The notes beneath the pieces are model-generated. The model saw nothing but the letters and a program-made list of their open reading frames with translations, ran no database searches and was not told the DNA's origin. DNA of 64,000 nt. It comes from Corynespora cassiicola (lineage: Eukaryota > Ascomycota > Dothideomycetes > Pleosporales > Corynesporascaceae). The stretch lies in contig JAEUWY010000015.1 of assembly GCA_022059125.1 (NCBI GenBank), positions 62,001 to 126,000 of the forward strand, written 5' to 3'. Positions 21,971 to 32,771 of the stretch are shown here, piece after piece. The stretch's first letter is position 1, and each line of letters begins with the position of its first letter. A program made the translations under genes and the position numbers.

Positions 21971-23608
21971 ATGACATCCAAATCGTGGCAGGATATTGCA
22001 GCTGAGAAGAAAAAGGAACAGGAAGCGCGTATACCCAATGAATGGAGGATACCCCCTTCAGCCTTGCCCCCAGCCGGTACCATAGACCTCCGCCCGTGGG
22101 CCGAGAAAAGCGGCATTCTCACCACCAGAGAGCTCGAGATTACAAGCGAGCGCTACGATGCAACATCTTTGGCTTCCGCCATCGCCTCACGCACATATTC
22201 GTCCGAGGAGGTTACGAGAGCGTTCTGCAAACGCGCGGCCATTGCTCAGCAGCTCACGAATTGTCTGACCGAGATATGCTTTCTCGACGCGATCGAGGCT
22301 GCAAAGCAGCTCGACATCCAGCTCAAGGCTACCGGGAAACCTGCCGGACCCCTGCACGGAGTACCTATGACACTCAAGGAATGCTTCCATGTCAAGGGCT
22401 ACGATGCCAGTGATGGCTACATATCCCGCTGCTTCGATCCCTCGACATACGACTCGTACCTTACGCAGCTCCTACGCGCTGCAGGAGCCCTTATCATTGC
22501 CAAGACGAACAATCCCCAAACCATGCTCGTCGCAGAGTCGCACAACAACGTCTTTGGCCGGGCGTTAAACCCCGTTGTCTCGCACCTGACTTGTGGGGGC
22601 AGCAGCGGGGGCGAAGGGAGCATCCAGGCCTTCCGCGGATCTGCTATGGGCATCGGTACGGACGTTGGGGGCTCGATCCGCATCCCTGCCGCAGCGAACG
22701 GCGTCTACGGCTTCAAGCCGTCATTTGGGCTGCTCCCGCTGCTTGCTTACGCCAATTCGAATTGGCTGGGGATGAACACGGGCATTCCAGCCGTCTGTGG
22801 GCCTTTGGGCCACTCGGTTCGGGATCTGGCTCTGTTGATGCGCGTTGTCCGCCATCAGAAGCCCTGGCTGGTTGATCCTGCAGTGATGCCTCACGTCTTT
22901 GAACGCGGCACCGTCTCGCGAAAGCCCGTGGTCGGTGTCATCAGGTCAAACGGCGTAATCCCACATCCGCCCATCCTCCGTGCCATCTCTGAAGCGGCGG
23001 ACAAGCTAAAAACCGCTGGCTTCGAGGTCAAGGAGTTTCAGCCTCCCTTCACCTTCACCCAGGTGCGCGAGGTATCGGAGCAGCTCTTCACAATCGACGG
23101 CCTATCGTATGCGCGCGGGCAGTTCAAAATCTCCGGCGAGCCCCCCGTGCCCTCTGTCCTGGACATTGGCTTTTGGGATCTCCCCCGAAAGACGCCCGAG
23201 GAGCAGTGGGCATGGAATGCCAAGAAGCTCGCTTTGCAGAAGCAGCTCGTGGATGCGTGGGAGGCGGCCGGGATAGACGTCGTCTTGTGCCCCGCGGGTC
23301 CGCACACGGCGGTCGAGCCGGGGAAGTGGACCAACGACATGTATACTGTGTGGGTCAATGCTATGGACTATCCGGCTGCGATTGTCCCCTTTGGCACCGT
23401 GGACCCGGAAAAGGACCGGAGGGCTGAGGGATTGGAGTTTTCTTCCAAGGCAGACGAGGCGAATCAGGCCATGTATGACCCGGCAAAGATGGCGGGCGCG
23501 CCCATTGCCTTGCAGATTGTTGGGAAAAGGCTGAGTGATGAGCAGTTGCTGGAGGATGTCAGTGTCATTGACGAAGCGTTGAAGAGTGTCGCCGCAGCTA
23601 AGCTGTAG
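21971..23608 (+). CDS. Amidase (amidase-signature family, acetamidase-like)
   Basis: A single exon of 545 residues. The amidase-signature triad is complete: Lys136 in MTLKECF, cis-Ser211 in CGGSSGGE and nucleophile Ser235 in TDVGGSIRIPA; the spacings (75 and 24 residues) equal those of fatty-acid amide hydrolase. The enzyme hydrolyses carboxylic amides to acid and ammonia in the cytosol. Fungal relatives include acetamidase (AmdS) and general amidases. There is no signal peptide. It shares a promoter region with a Dal5-type carrier whose neighbour is a Zn2Cys6 regulator, so uptake and hydrolysis of an amide as nitrogen source is a sensible reading. The precise substrate is unknown. Confidence 0.93.
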   Translation: MTSKSWQDIAAEKKKEQEARIPNEWRIPPSALPPAGTIDLRPWAEKSGILTTRELEITSERYDATSLASAIASRTYSSEEVTRAFCKRAAIAQQLTNCLTEICFLDAIEAAKQLDIQLKATGKPAGPLHGVPMTLKECFHVKGYDASDGYISRCFDPSTYDSYLTQLLRAAGALIIAKTNNPQTMLVAESHNNVFGRALNPVVSHLTCGGSSGGEGSIQAFRGSAMGIGTDVGGSIRIPAAANGVYGFKPSFGLLPLLAYANSNWLGMNTGIPAVCGPLGHSVRDLALLMRVVRHQKPWLVDPAVMPHVFERGTVSRKPVVGVIRSNGVIPHPPILRAISEAADKLKTAGFEVKEFQPPFTFTQVREVSEQLFTIDGLSYARGQFKISGEPPVPSVLDIGFWDLPRKTPEEQWAWNAKKLALQKQLVDAWEAAGIDVVLCPAGPHTAVEPGKWTNDMYTVWVNAMDYPAAIVPFGTVDPEKDRRAEGLEFSSKADEANQAMYDPAKMAGAPIALQIVGKRLSDEQLLEDVSVIDEALKSVAAAKL

Positions 23609-23810
23609 CTGATGACATGTAGCTTATCGCAAAATAAGTTTGACATTCATATGTCCCATAATTCTTGATGTGTTATCTTTAAGCTGTATCAAATTATTAC
23701 AAGAAGTCAATAACAAAGTCCAAATGTAATATACAACCAGACGATTCTCCCACCCAGCCTTCCACCCTCCCCTCCCAATACCCCCAAGGAACATGCCCAC
23801 TCCGCAATCT

Positions 23811-24822
23811 CTACGCACTATAACACGTCGGCCCCGCCAAAATTGTCCAAGGCGCCAGCCCGCAGCATCTCCCCTCCTCAGTATGACATCCATACGGACT
23901 CAAGCAGTCCTCATAGTGCGTGCAAGGCTCGCCAGGACACCCCCGCTGCCCCGGCCCGCAGCAGTACGTCCTGTTCTCTTGGTTTTCCGTGTAGCACACG
24001 TGCTGGGAGCTGCACTGGCTGTCTTCGGTGCAGGACTGGCCGGGTGCGAGCTTGGCGGGCGCGGTGGTGCGGGCTGGGGAAGCTTCTGTGGAGGGGGAGG
24101 GGTTAGATGGGGAGGGTGTACTGGATGGAGGGTTGGAGGGGGGTTTAGGGGATTGCTGGATGACTTGAGGGGATTGGGTAGGGGGTGTGGTGGTCGAGGG
24201 TGGTGGAGGTGGGGATTGCTGACTTGAGGGGAGGGAGGAGGGCGGGGTGGTACTGGGGGTTTCAGGCGTGGAGGTATCTAGGGTGCCTGTAGAGGCGGGG
24301 ACAAAGAGTGGTGGGGATTCCTGCTTTCGTCAGTCATGGCTGGAGAAACATCAGTGCACATACGAGGCTGCTGGTAGCGGTTGTTTCCTGAATGCCATCG
24401 TCGCCGGTAGCTTTTGTCCTAGTTATTACGGTGGGTACTATGATGGCGGTAGTCACTAGGATGAGCAACCCAGCTAAGATCAAAACGTTCCTTTTCTTTT
24501 CCGAACTTCTTTTGCTCCTCTTGCTCTTGGCTTGTATTTTCGACGTGCTTGTGTTTGAAGTGCTTTTGCTGGAACGACTGCCGTAAAATTGGTAGTAGGT
24601 GATAGCCGACACACCAGTCTTGTCCACTCCGCTGACAGAATTGACGACTCCACCCTGCACATTCGTCTTGTGCGAGTCGTGGGAGTCATTTGTCTCGTTG
24701 ATGTTCGTAGTGTTGTTTGACTCATTGTTATTTGCATTTTGCTTCGAATGGGAGCCCGAGAGATCGGAGTTGAGGTTGAGGTTGCTTGGTGATGAATAGT
24801 GCGTTCTTCGTTCGCCCATCAT
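23811..24822 (-). CDS. Single-pass membrane protein with Pro/Ser/Thr stalk and cysteine-rich C-terminal domain
   Basis: Two exons (24822-24364 and 24320-23811) joined over a 43 nt intron give 322 residues. Residues 1-110 are polar with Asn/Ser-rich and Lys/Arg-rich parts (KSKRSKRSSEKKR). One membrane segment follows (NVLILAGLLILVTTAIIVPTVI). Then comes a stalk of about 100 residues rich in Pro, Ser and Thr. The last 65 residues carry 12 Cys, including two CC pairs, in a pattern like small disulphide-knot domains. The basic residues before the membrane segment suggest a type II topology with the Cys-rich end outside the cell. The gene converges with the amidase, 202 bp apart. I do not know the family; a cell-surface or wall-sensing role is only a guess. 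Confidence 0.7.
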
Positions 24823-25541
24823 TACGCCTTGGGATGTGCTGTGGGTAGGAACATTCTAAGCAAGCAGCACTTCGGGCTGAATACTGACTACGCCGCGCTG
24901 TCGTATCTCGGGGACGCCGGTATCCCTCCCGTATTTTCGCCACGTCGGCTTCCCACGAACGCCCCCACTGCATAACGTGGTAGAAGGACGAGTAAGACGG
25001 AAATATGCCAAGGAAGGCGGATCCGTTGACCCGAGTTCTGATTCGTGCTTTTCCACTATGGCCTTCGGACCCCAATAGCTACACCACCCTCGGGAATACA
25101 CCTGACATGCTGTTCAGTCTTCTACTGGTCAGAAAAAGCCCCAGTAACACGGACTGACCGGCAAGGCGTTCTTTGCCGTATTTTTTTATTATACCAAGGC
25201 TATGCACGTAAGGAGATTGTATGCCTCTTCCAGCCTGACGTCCCCTGGGTGTGTCCGGTAAGCATGTGCGAGGTGGATCTGGAGTATCGGAAAAACTCCA
25301 GTTCACCTTGAGAAGCAGCACCAGAGGAATTAAAATACACCTCCATCCCCTTTCGAGAAGGATGGTGCATAGTCGATGCCGTGTAACGCAAAGGGCACGT
25401 TGATTGGCAGAGTGGCGAGAACACGAGAAATGCAATTATGCGTGACGTCCGAATCCATCACACATGCAGCAAGAGGGGGAGTTTATCACCCGCCTTACTC
25501 TGCCTGTGGTGATTACCCCCTCTCGCATTGACTATCGCAAC
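24823..25541. other. Intergenic
   Basis: About 720 bp of divergent promoter between the Cys-rich membrane protein and the SesA-like gene. Short ORFs show no domain. Confidence 0.5.
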
Positions 25542-26341
25542 ATGGATACAGTTGGGGCGGCCGCCAGCATCAGCCAACTGATTGCCTATAGCAGCTCGGC
25601 GGCAACCATACTGGTCAAATTGTATAAAGAGGTTCGAGAGGGTCCAGTTGCTTTCCAGGACAAAGAGAACACCATCCGCCATCTGCTGACAATCGTCGGG
25701 CAAATTCGAGATCGGCAGTCGATTGACCTGCGTCTTGACTCCGAGTGCCTCTTTGCACTGCTCGTTGAAATTTCAGAAACTGCAAACCTCGCGCTTTCCC
25801 TTCTTTTGCAGGCTCAAGAAGAGGGCCTGTTTGGGTTCTGTTGGGCAGCTATCCGCGTTGCGCCAGCCTTGTCCAAAGCATTTGACTCGCTTCAAGCCAA
25901 GCAAGACATTTTGCACCTGGCCATTTCTCGAGCAATCCTGGACAATACGTGTGCCATCAGGAAGCATATCAACCAAGTGGCGCCGGAAATGAATCCAGAG
26001 CCTGCACGGTTTGTTGAGGGTGGCGCCGAGATGGTGCTGAAGCCATCGGGCTCTCGGGTGAGTGCAACAGGGTGTTCCGGCGCAGGATTCAACTAACAAG
26101 CCATCTTCAGCAAACTGTCAACATGAGGCACGGGAGCATTGGCAAGGGTTCCCAAGCTCTGAATGGAAACGGATGGGGCCAGAAAGTCGAGTTTGGCGCT
26201 GATTTGAACCATAACATTGGTAGTGTGGGAGAAGACTCGAAGACGATGATTTTCAACCACGATTCGATCAGCGTGGAACAGAACTTGATACTAAACGTCG
26301 AGCATATCGCCCCTGGGCGAGAAACTCCCCGGAAGAAGTAG
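25542..26341 (+). CDS. SesA/NACHT_N-like protein with Gly/Asn/Gln-rich C-terminus
   Basis: Two exons (25542-26057 and 26111-26341, 53 nt intron) give 248 residues. The helical N-terminal part (MDTVGAAASISQLIAYSS, then LVKLYKEVREG and SECLFALLVEISETANLALSLL) resembles the SesA/NACHT_N domains that head fungal STAND receptors or stand alone as their effectors. The C-terminal part has GKGSQALNGNGWGQ followed by DLNHNIG and IFNHDSISVEQN; this Gly-x-Gly-x-Gln rhythm recalls the sigma amyloid motif of fungal NLR/effector pairs. If so, the protein could take part in non-self recognition or cell death. No NACHT or NB-ARC gene lies beside it. The ATG at 25542 is chosen because the domain begins there; an in-frame ATG at 25464 would add 26 residues. 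Confidence 0.6.
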
Positions 26342-27673
26342 TGGAGCTGCACTTGATGCCGAGTCGGCAGGGCTAGATCGCCGAATTCGCTCGTTACTGT
26401 ATGTTGGAAATGACAGGTTCGGAATACAACATCTCTGGTTAGGAACTCTGTTTCATCCCATCGATTGCCTTGAGAAAAAGGCACCGGGAGCTAATCTCAC
26501 CTCATTACCCAATGCACAGACTGAGGTCCCCTTGGATGACTACTAAGAGTGTGATGAGTTCAGCATACGCAGACGGATAGATGGCTCAATCCCAAGAGTG
26601 GACGGATTGAAAAGCCACCTTGATTCTCGTCCATTACAGTGAGCAGCCTAGAACCAATGTCAGTCTTGGATGTTACACTACACCCACTACTTCGGAGCCG
26701 TCTCAGCCCTATTCGAAAGGCAAACAATTCGTGTTGGGCTCCAAATTTCGCAGTGTTGGTCAGCAAAGCAAACCCATTGGACGGCTCGCCTATTTTTCAA
26801 TCAGTTGTTGAATGCCTGACCACCTGCCGTGGAGGCAAACGCATCGACATTAGGCTGCCTGTTGGGAGGAAAGAAAGGCTCTCTGTCAAGCTCCAACTTC
26901 GGCTTCCACCATGGCACTTTTGAGATGGCCCAAGACGATGCAATGGGCTTCCCATTGTCTCCACGTGTGCAGACTGCAAACAGTCTTTCAAGGCTGCGAT
27001 GGGCTGAGACTCGCCTCGGCGGGCCGCCTCGGCATAGCACGGCCCGCAGCTGACGGGAAACGACAAACAGGCCCGCGTTGACAGTGGTCACGACCTAGAA
27101 AGTGACAGGTATTTTTTCTGGCAAAAAGCAAAGCCTGGATCGAAGAAGAAATGCAATATCGACATTCCGGAGTAGGCCTCGGCCCCAGAAGCCGGGCAGT
27201 TCCGCGTTCGTCGTGAACTGTTGTGATGTTGTAATGAGGAGGCAGGCAACGGCCAGACGGGGAGCCTCGATAAGGCTTTCGTCTCAAGCTGGATAAGAGT
27301 CGACGGCGCGTCTGCACACGTCGCTTCGATGCAGACGCGACGAGGTGGCGCGGGATAGTCTCCCTATCGCGTCCCGCTCGCGGTGGCCAGGTGACGCAGT
27401 TGGGGAGTTGGTCTCCACAGGCTTCGGCGCTTTTGAAACACGGAGGTTAGGCAAGGGCTCCCCGCCACCATTGGCTGTCCAGCCGAGCCGACACGGGACT
27501 ACTTAAGGAGTCATTCCCCCCCCACCTCTGTTCTTCTCTCTTCAGCCGACTGCCCATTCTCGAACGCCCTCCGAACCCTCCCGCTTGCCGAAAAGAAGAC
27601 GTTGCCCCCCGACCATGCACGGGTACCCCCCGCGCTGGTCACCCCCGCGGCTTCGGCCCACGGACTTGAGTCT

Positions 27674-27923
27674 AACTCGTCCAGGACAGACCATGACCGA
27701 CATTGAGCCTGCTATGACAGGTCGCTCTTCTTTTGGAGAGATCCGTTGTGAAGTCGCTGCGTCCCAGACAAGACCCCACCAGATATTGAGCCTCGTGCTC
27801 TGACAGGTCTCTTCAGAGATCCGTTGGGCTTTTTAAAGATAAGATCTTTGTCCGGGACAGACTTCGCACCAGATATTTAGCTTGCTCTGACAGGTCTTTT
27901 CGAAGATCCGTTGGCATGTCTGC
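27674..27923 (+). repeat. Direct repeat, three diverged units of about 75-90 bp
   Basis: Units start near 27674, 27761 and 27851. Each has the order GACAGAC, ACATTGAG or AGATATTGAG/TTTAG, CTCTGACAGGTC (or CTATGACAGGTC), then GATCCGTTG. A further decayed copy lies at about 28292-28342. The unit length varies, so a protein frame is not kept. Confidence 0.7.
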
Positions 27924-28751
27924 TCCGCCCGCTCTTCGGCTGCGGCCGATGAGCACCAGCTCTTCACTTTTCGTTGAGCCGCTCCCAGATGTCACTGGCG
28001 AGCATCCTCTGACTCCCTTTTGGGATGAAGAGTCTCTCTCCGGCCGCGTCCGCGATGAGACGTACCATTGCTCCGCGTTAGCAATGTACACCCCCGAACT
28101 TCGTGTTCACCACTCCCCGCCCGCGTGCGGTACTGTGTTTTATCTGTGTCTCTCTCTGAGATTTACTACCCTTACGTTTACGTATTGGAATTGCGGGTCC
28201 ATGAAGAAGACGGAGAGGTGGGGTTTCCCCGCCACGAAGCAACGACCCGCCTGATCTCGCGACGCGACATCGGTGGGACCGCGCATCGTGGAAGATGCCA
28301 ACAGACATTGAGGTTCGCCTCTGACAGGCCGCAAGATCCATGGCTTTCATCTCATTCGTTTTCCTCGTTGGATATGCTGAGGCCCGGTCCATCGTCGGAC
28401 ATGGTGCCCCCTATCTGGGCGTGTGCGTGGGCACTCACCAGGCCGCATTCACTTTCGGCAACCTACATTGTCGTAGGCCCGTCGGTGGCAAGCCCTTCGA
28501 TGTTCCCGAAGGCCCATCTTTGCACTGTCGATTCGTCGAATCTTCGGAGTTGAATGGCAACGCCCGTTGGGCAACTGGCTTCTTGCCTGTCGAGACTTTA
28601 TTTGTGGACTCTATTTGTGGACTATCTGTGTTTATGGGCGGCATCCCAACTGCCAGGGCGACATCCCTTCTGTCACACTGTTTTACCCCCACTGTTTTAT
28701 CCCCCTTCGAGTCCGACGAATATCTTATCTCCGAGACTTTCCGACGTTCGA

Positions 28752-28932
28752 GGCTGGCAGCCTACTGTCACATGGAAGAAGGCTAGCATCCTACTGCCAT
28801 TCGTCTCTCAGCTGGCATCTCACTGCTACTCGTGTCAGTTGGCATCTTACTGCCACCGAAAGAAGGCTTGCACCCTACTGCTCTTTGAAATGTCTTCGGC
28901 ATCTACGAAAAAGGGCTGGCATCCTCCTGCCA
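28752..28932 (+). repeat. Imperfect 19-bp element repeated with about 28-29 bp spacing
   Basis: Copies of GGCTGGCATCCTACTGCCA, with one to five changes, start at 28752, 28781, 28810, 28837 and 28865, with a sixth at 28914. Two weaker copies lie at 28636 and 28658. The spacing is not a multiple of three. Confidence 0.7.
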
Positions 28933-30006
28933 CAACTGTGTTGCCTATCTGTGAAAACTCAACGACTTTTTGAGTAGGCATCGAGGACGGGTTCGATTCG
29001 GTATTCGAGAATGGGCATCGGTTCACCTGGCGAAGATGCATCGAAGGTCCGCGTGCCTGTCGATGGCAAGAGGAGGACGGGTGGCAGAAGTCGGACTCTT
29101 GCGCCTCCCCGTGGTGCCGCCTGGATAGTCTCCAATATGAGATGAACCAAATGCAAGAGACGCACAAGAGTAAGTTGGCTCTACAGCCGCATTGATCGTG
29201 ACGTTTGATAGAAGAATGAACATTCATTACTCGTACTATACCTTCTCTCCTGCCATGATGTGACGAAGAACTGTGAAAAGGAAACAAACCTGCTATCGAA
29301 AGCGCTTCTACCGTTGCATTGTTCAAGCTCGCTGGGTCAGGAATAACAAGTACGACAAACAATAGAGAAGAATGGTTAGTATACTTGTAGCCCTCTTTTG
29401 CTAATCCTCTGCCCATGTTGACCATATAACGGGGCACCCTCGTTCTCCGCTCCACATCAAGCATATACGACATTTGACCAACACGGATACACCATGCGCA
29501 CACCATAGCACGTACACACTCTAATCAGGCCCGTTTCTTTATTGATTCCCCAAACCGCCTGACAGTTCCAGCGGTACAAGTTTTTCCGCCCCGGCCCGAC
29601 GTTCCTACAACCTTTGATCGCCTGTGCGGAGAAATCACGACACCACTGCTACACATGGCAAACGTATCCAACTTTCCTCGATGGGCCACGGAGCGGTGCA
29701 GCCGCATCCAGACGAGTTAGCAGCCCACGTTTTCTCGAAGCCCCTAGTGCGACTCGCTTCCAAAATTGCAGTCCGTTTTCCCCGGCCTGGTATATTGCGC
29801 CAATCTATTCGAGATTGGTGCCGAGGTTTCGCCACTATGAAAGGGTGCGCTAAGGTGGGATCATTGCAGTTTCTGACCAGAAACTGCTATAATACCCGCC
29901 AAGAACAGCCTCTTTTATGGACCTGTGCGTGGCTGTGACTACTCACTATCCCGCGAGTAACGGGGCGCGACCCTTGCAGAGATGAAGGCCAAGCAGGACA
30001 ACTTCT

Positions 30007-30014
30007 TATATATA
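30007..30014 (+). promoter_or_regulatory. TATA box of the mannanase gene
   Basis: TATATATA lies about 64 bp before the ATG at 30078. Confidence 0.6.
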
Positions 30015-30077
30015 GAGGGCCCGCGGACTCGTTGATCGTCATCGCAGGCGTTGTACATTCATCTCATTCCAAGCAAT

Positions 30078-31913
30078 ATGATCGCCAAAACGATCCTCAG
30101 CGTACTCGCTGTTGCGGGGTCCGTGGTTGCGCAGGCCACCACCTACCAGGCAGAGACGGCTACATTGTCCGGCGTGACCGTTGGTAGCTCAGTGGCTGGA
30201 TTCACTGGTAGAATGACGCATTGGGAAAAGTGACTTTTGACTGACGCGTACCAGGCACCGGATACGTCGAGGGTTTCGACGAGGCTTCAGATTCCATTAC
30301 TTTCACTATCAACAGCACCGAGTCGAAGCTCCACGACCTCAAGATCATCTACAATGGACCCAACGGAGACAAGTTCACCACCGTGGTTCTGAACGGCGCG
30401 GGCGGCTCCCAGGTCTCTTTGCCCGCCACTACCGCCTGGACCACTGTTTCGGCAGGCCAGGTGCTCCTCAATGCGGGATCCAACACCATCCAGATCCAGA
30501 GCAACTGGGGTTGGTACTTGATTGACGCCATCACTCTTGCTCCATCAGCCGAGCGTGGCCCCCACCAGGTCACCACCACTCCCGTCAACCCCAACGCCAA
30601 CGCCGACGCAAAGGCTCTGCTCAGCTACCTTGGCAGCATCTACGGCAAGAACATTCTCTCCGGCCAGCAGGACCAAGCTTCTCTCGACTGGGTCACCCAG
30701 AATGTCGGAAAGACGCCCGCCATCCTCGGTCTCGACCTGATGGACTACACCGAGTCCCGCACCTCCCGTGGCGCCGTGTCCACCGACGTCGACAAAGCCA
30801 TTGCTTTTGCCGAAAAGGGCGGCATCATCACCTTTGCCTGGCACTGGGGTGCCCCCGTCGGCCTCTACGATACCGCTGAGCAGCCATGGTACCGCGGCTT
30901 CTACACCGACGCGACCGACTTCAACGTCGAGACGGCCCTGGCCGACACCACAAACGCAAACTACACGCTCCTGATGAAGGACATTGACACGATTGCCGTG
31001 CAGCTCCAGAAGCTCCAGGACGCCGGCGTGCCCGTCATCTGGCGACCGCTCCACGAGGCCGAGGGCGCCTGGTTCTGGTGGGGCGCAAAGGGCCCCGAGC
31101 CCGCGAAGAAGCTGTGGGATATCGTGTACGACCGCCTGACCAACCAGCACGGTTTGAACAACTTGATCTGGACGTGGAACTCGGTGGCTCCCGAGTGGTA
31201 CCCCGGCAGCTCGACTGTCGACATTGTGAGCGCGGATACGTACTCGCAGGGCGACCACGGGGTATGTTGTCCCCTCTCTATCTCCCCTTTTTCTTTTTAG
31301 CCACCTCCGGTCCAGCACCGGGGCATCTCATTTCTAATGTGTTACCCTTCTCGGGGAGGCATTCTGACTGACTCATCTCTACGTGTAGCCCATCTCCGCC
31401 ACCTACAACAACCTCCTCGCCCTGACCAACGACACCAAGATCATTGCCGCGGCCGAGATCGGCTCCGTCATGGATCCCGCGCAGCTGCAGGCGTACCAGG
31501 CCGACTGGGTCTACTTTTGCGTGTGGAGCGGCGAGTTCATCGACGGCGGAGTGTGGAACACCCTGGACTTCCTCAAGGACGTGTACAACGACCCATACGT
31601 GCTGACTCTGGACGAGATCACGGGATGGAAGAGTGGTGGTGGGTCGACCCCTGGTGTTTCGACGAGTGTTGTTGACAGTGTGACTAGCAGGAGCAGCAGC
31701 AGTGCGGCGGGATCGCCGGCAACAACGACGCGGCAGGCGTCAACGACTTTGAGGAGTAGCGTTACGGTGAGGACGTCTGTGGCGCCGACGCAGACGGGCG
31801 CTGTCGTGCCCAAGTGGCAGCAGTGTGGTGGCAGTGGGTATTCGGGCCCGACGCAGTGCGTGGCGGGGTCGACTTGTACAAAACACAATGACTTTTATTG
31901 GCAATGCGTTTGA
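30078..31913 (+). CDS. Secreted beta-mannanase: CBM35, GH26, Ser/Thr linker, CBM1
   Basis: Three exons (30078-30207, 30255-31261, 31389-31913) give 553 residues. Residues 1-19 are a signal peptide. Residues about 20-140 form a CBM35-like beta-sandwich ([10 protein letters not shown] at its start, [11 protein letters not shown] at its end). The GH26 domain spans about 160-455, with acid/base Glu311 in WRPLHEAEG and nucleophile Glu402 in AAAEIGS. A Ser/Thr linker follows, and the last 36 residues are a fungal cellulose-binding CBM1 ([14 protein letters not shown] and WQC). The enzyme cuts beta-1,4-mannan outside the cell while held on plant cell wall by two binding modules. An upstream in-frame ATG is ignored because the signal peptide starts at 30078. 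Confidence 0.95.
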
Positions 31914-32150
31914 GTCTTGGGGCAAAAGGTTTGACTAGGAGGGTGTTGCATTCTTTGTAGATATTTGGATTGTGGAGGAACAACATATATAACACTTCGA
32001 CCTGATTTGGTCACGTCACGTTGGTCCAGCGATTGAACAAGATAATGTGATAAAGGATGATATTATGACAGAAACCATGAATCATTATGCTTCAAGCACG
32101 CTTCAGATCCATGGTACCAGCCCATCGACCACAAACAAAGACACGCCCCC

Positions 32151-32771
32151 TCAATTCCGCACACCACCGTTACCCCTCCCCTTGACCACCAGATACTCCT
32201 CCCACGAAACCTCCTTGCCCCCAGGCCGAAGATGGTAATCGATAAACAACTGCTGCTCCTCCTCACTCCCATCCAGTACAGCCCCGAGTTTCTCCAGAAA
32301 CTCGGCGCTGGCTCGCCTACCTTCATCGGCGGCGGCAGTCCCGCTAGAAGCTAGCTCGTCGGCCAGCTTCTGCGCGTAGGCTTCAAGGATCTGCGATTTG
32401 CGGGCTGAGAAGGAGGGGCTTGGGCGGGGACGCTTGGGGTCAAATGAAGGGTCGGCTTCATCCAAGGGACGTTTGTGGGATTGGGGGAGGGGTTTTGGGG
32501 GACAGGGGGCCGGGATGTTGAGTCCGCTGGTATGAAAGGTTTGGGTCTGGGTAGGGCCTGCGTTGGTGATATGGGGAAATGGCGTCGGGACGACGGGATT
32601 GTCGTAGACTTCCGTCACGCTGTACCTGAGCAAGGCGGTGAGCTTGGCTTTTCCATCGCCATTCGGGTTGGTGTCTTGCTTGGTTTGCTCATCAAACGTT
32701 GTTGGGACAGCATATACAAGTGGGTCCTCGTACGCAAGCGATTTTCGAAACTGACGCCTGTTGTTGTTCAT
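32151..32771 (-). CDS. Hypothetical protein, possibly nuclear
   Basis: A single exon of 206 residues. It begins MNNNRRQFRKSLAYEDPLVYAVP. The middle is Pro-rich and disordered with a basic string HKRPLDE..DPKRPRPSP that looks like a nuclear localisation signal. Residues about 130-200 seem helical (ARKSQILEAYAQKLADEL, then AEFLEKLGAVLDGSEEEQQLFIDYHL) and end in SWEEYLVVKGRG. I do not recognise a family. Kept frame, balanced composition and the ordered C-terminal half support a real gene. It converges with the mannanase, 237 bp apart. Confidence 0.65.
   Translation of the reverse strand: MNNNRRQFRKSLAYEDPLVYAVPTTFDEQTKQDTNPNGDGKAKLTALLRYSVTEVYDNPVVPTPFPHITNAGPTQTQTFHTSGLNIPAPCPPKPLPQSHKRPLDEADPSFDPKRPRPSPSFSARKSQILEAYAQKLADELASSGTAAADEGRRASAEFLEKLGAVLDGSEEEQQLFIDYHLRPGGKEVSWEEYLVVKGRGNGGVRN

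Larger units (their letters stand above)
26342..30077. other. Gene-poor 3.7 kb with direct repeats
   Basis: No ORF here shows a recognisable domain. The stretch 27490-28260 looks like a promoter and leader (CTACTTAAGG, C-rich tract, CT-rich string, several ATGs) and contains an open frame from 27916 to 28254 without a known family. Two repeat arrays are described separately. A transcribed locus, perhaps non-coding, is possible but not shown. Confidence 0.45.

Noticed and set aside
28752..28932. CRISPR-like array, because of about 28-bp spacing
   Set aside because: The genome is eukaryotic, the repeats are imperfect and nearly contiguous, and there are no spacers of typical length or cas genes.
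30545..31318. 257-codon frame opposite the mannanase
   Set aside because: A shadow of the GH26 gene.
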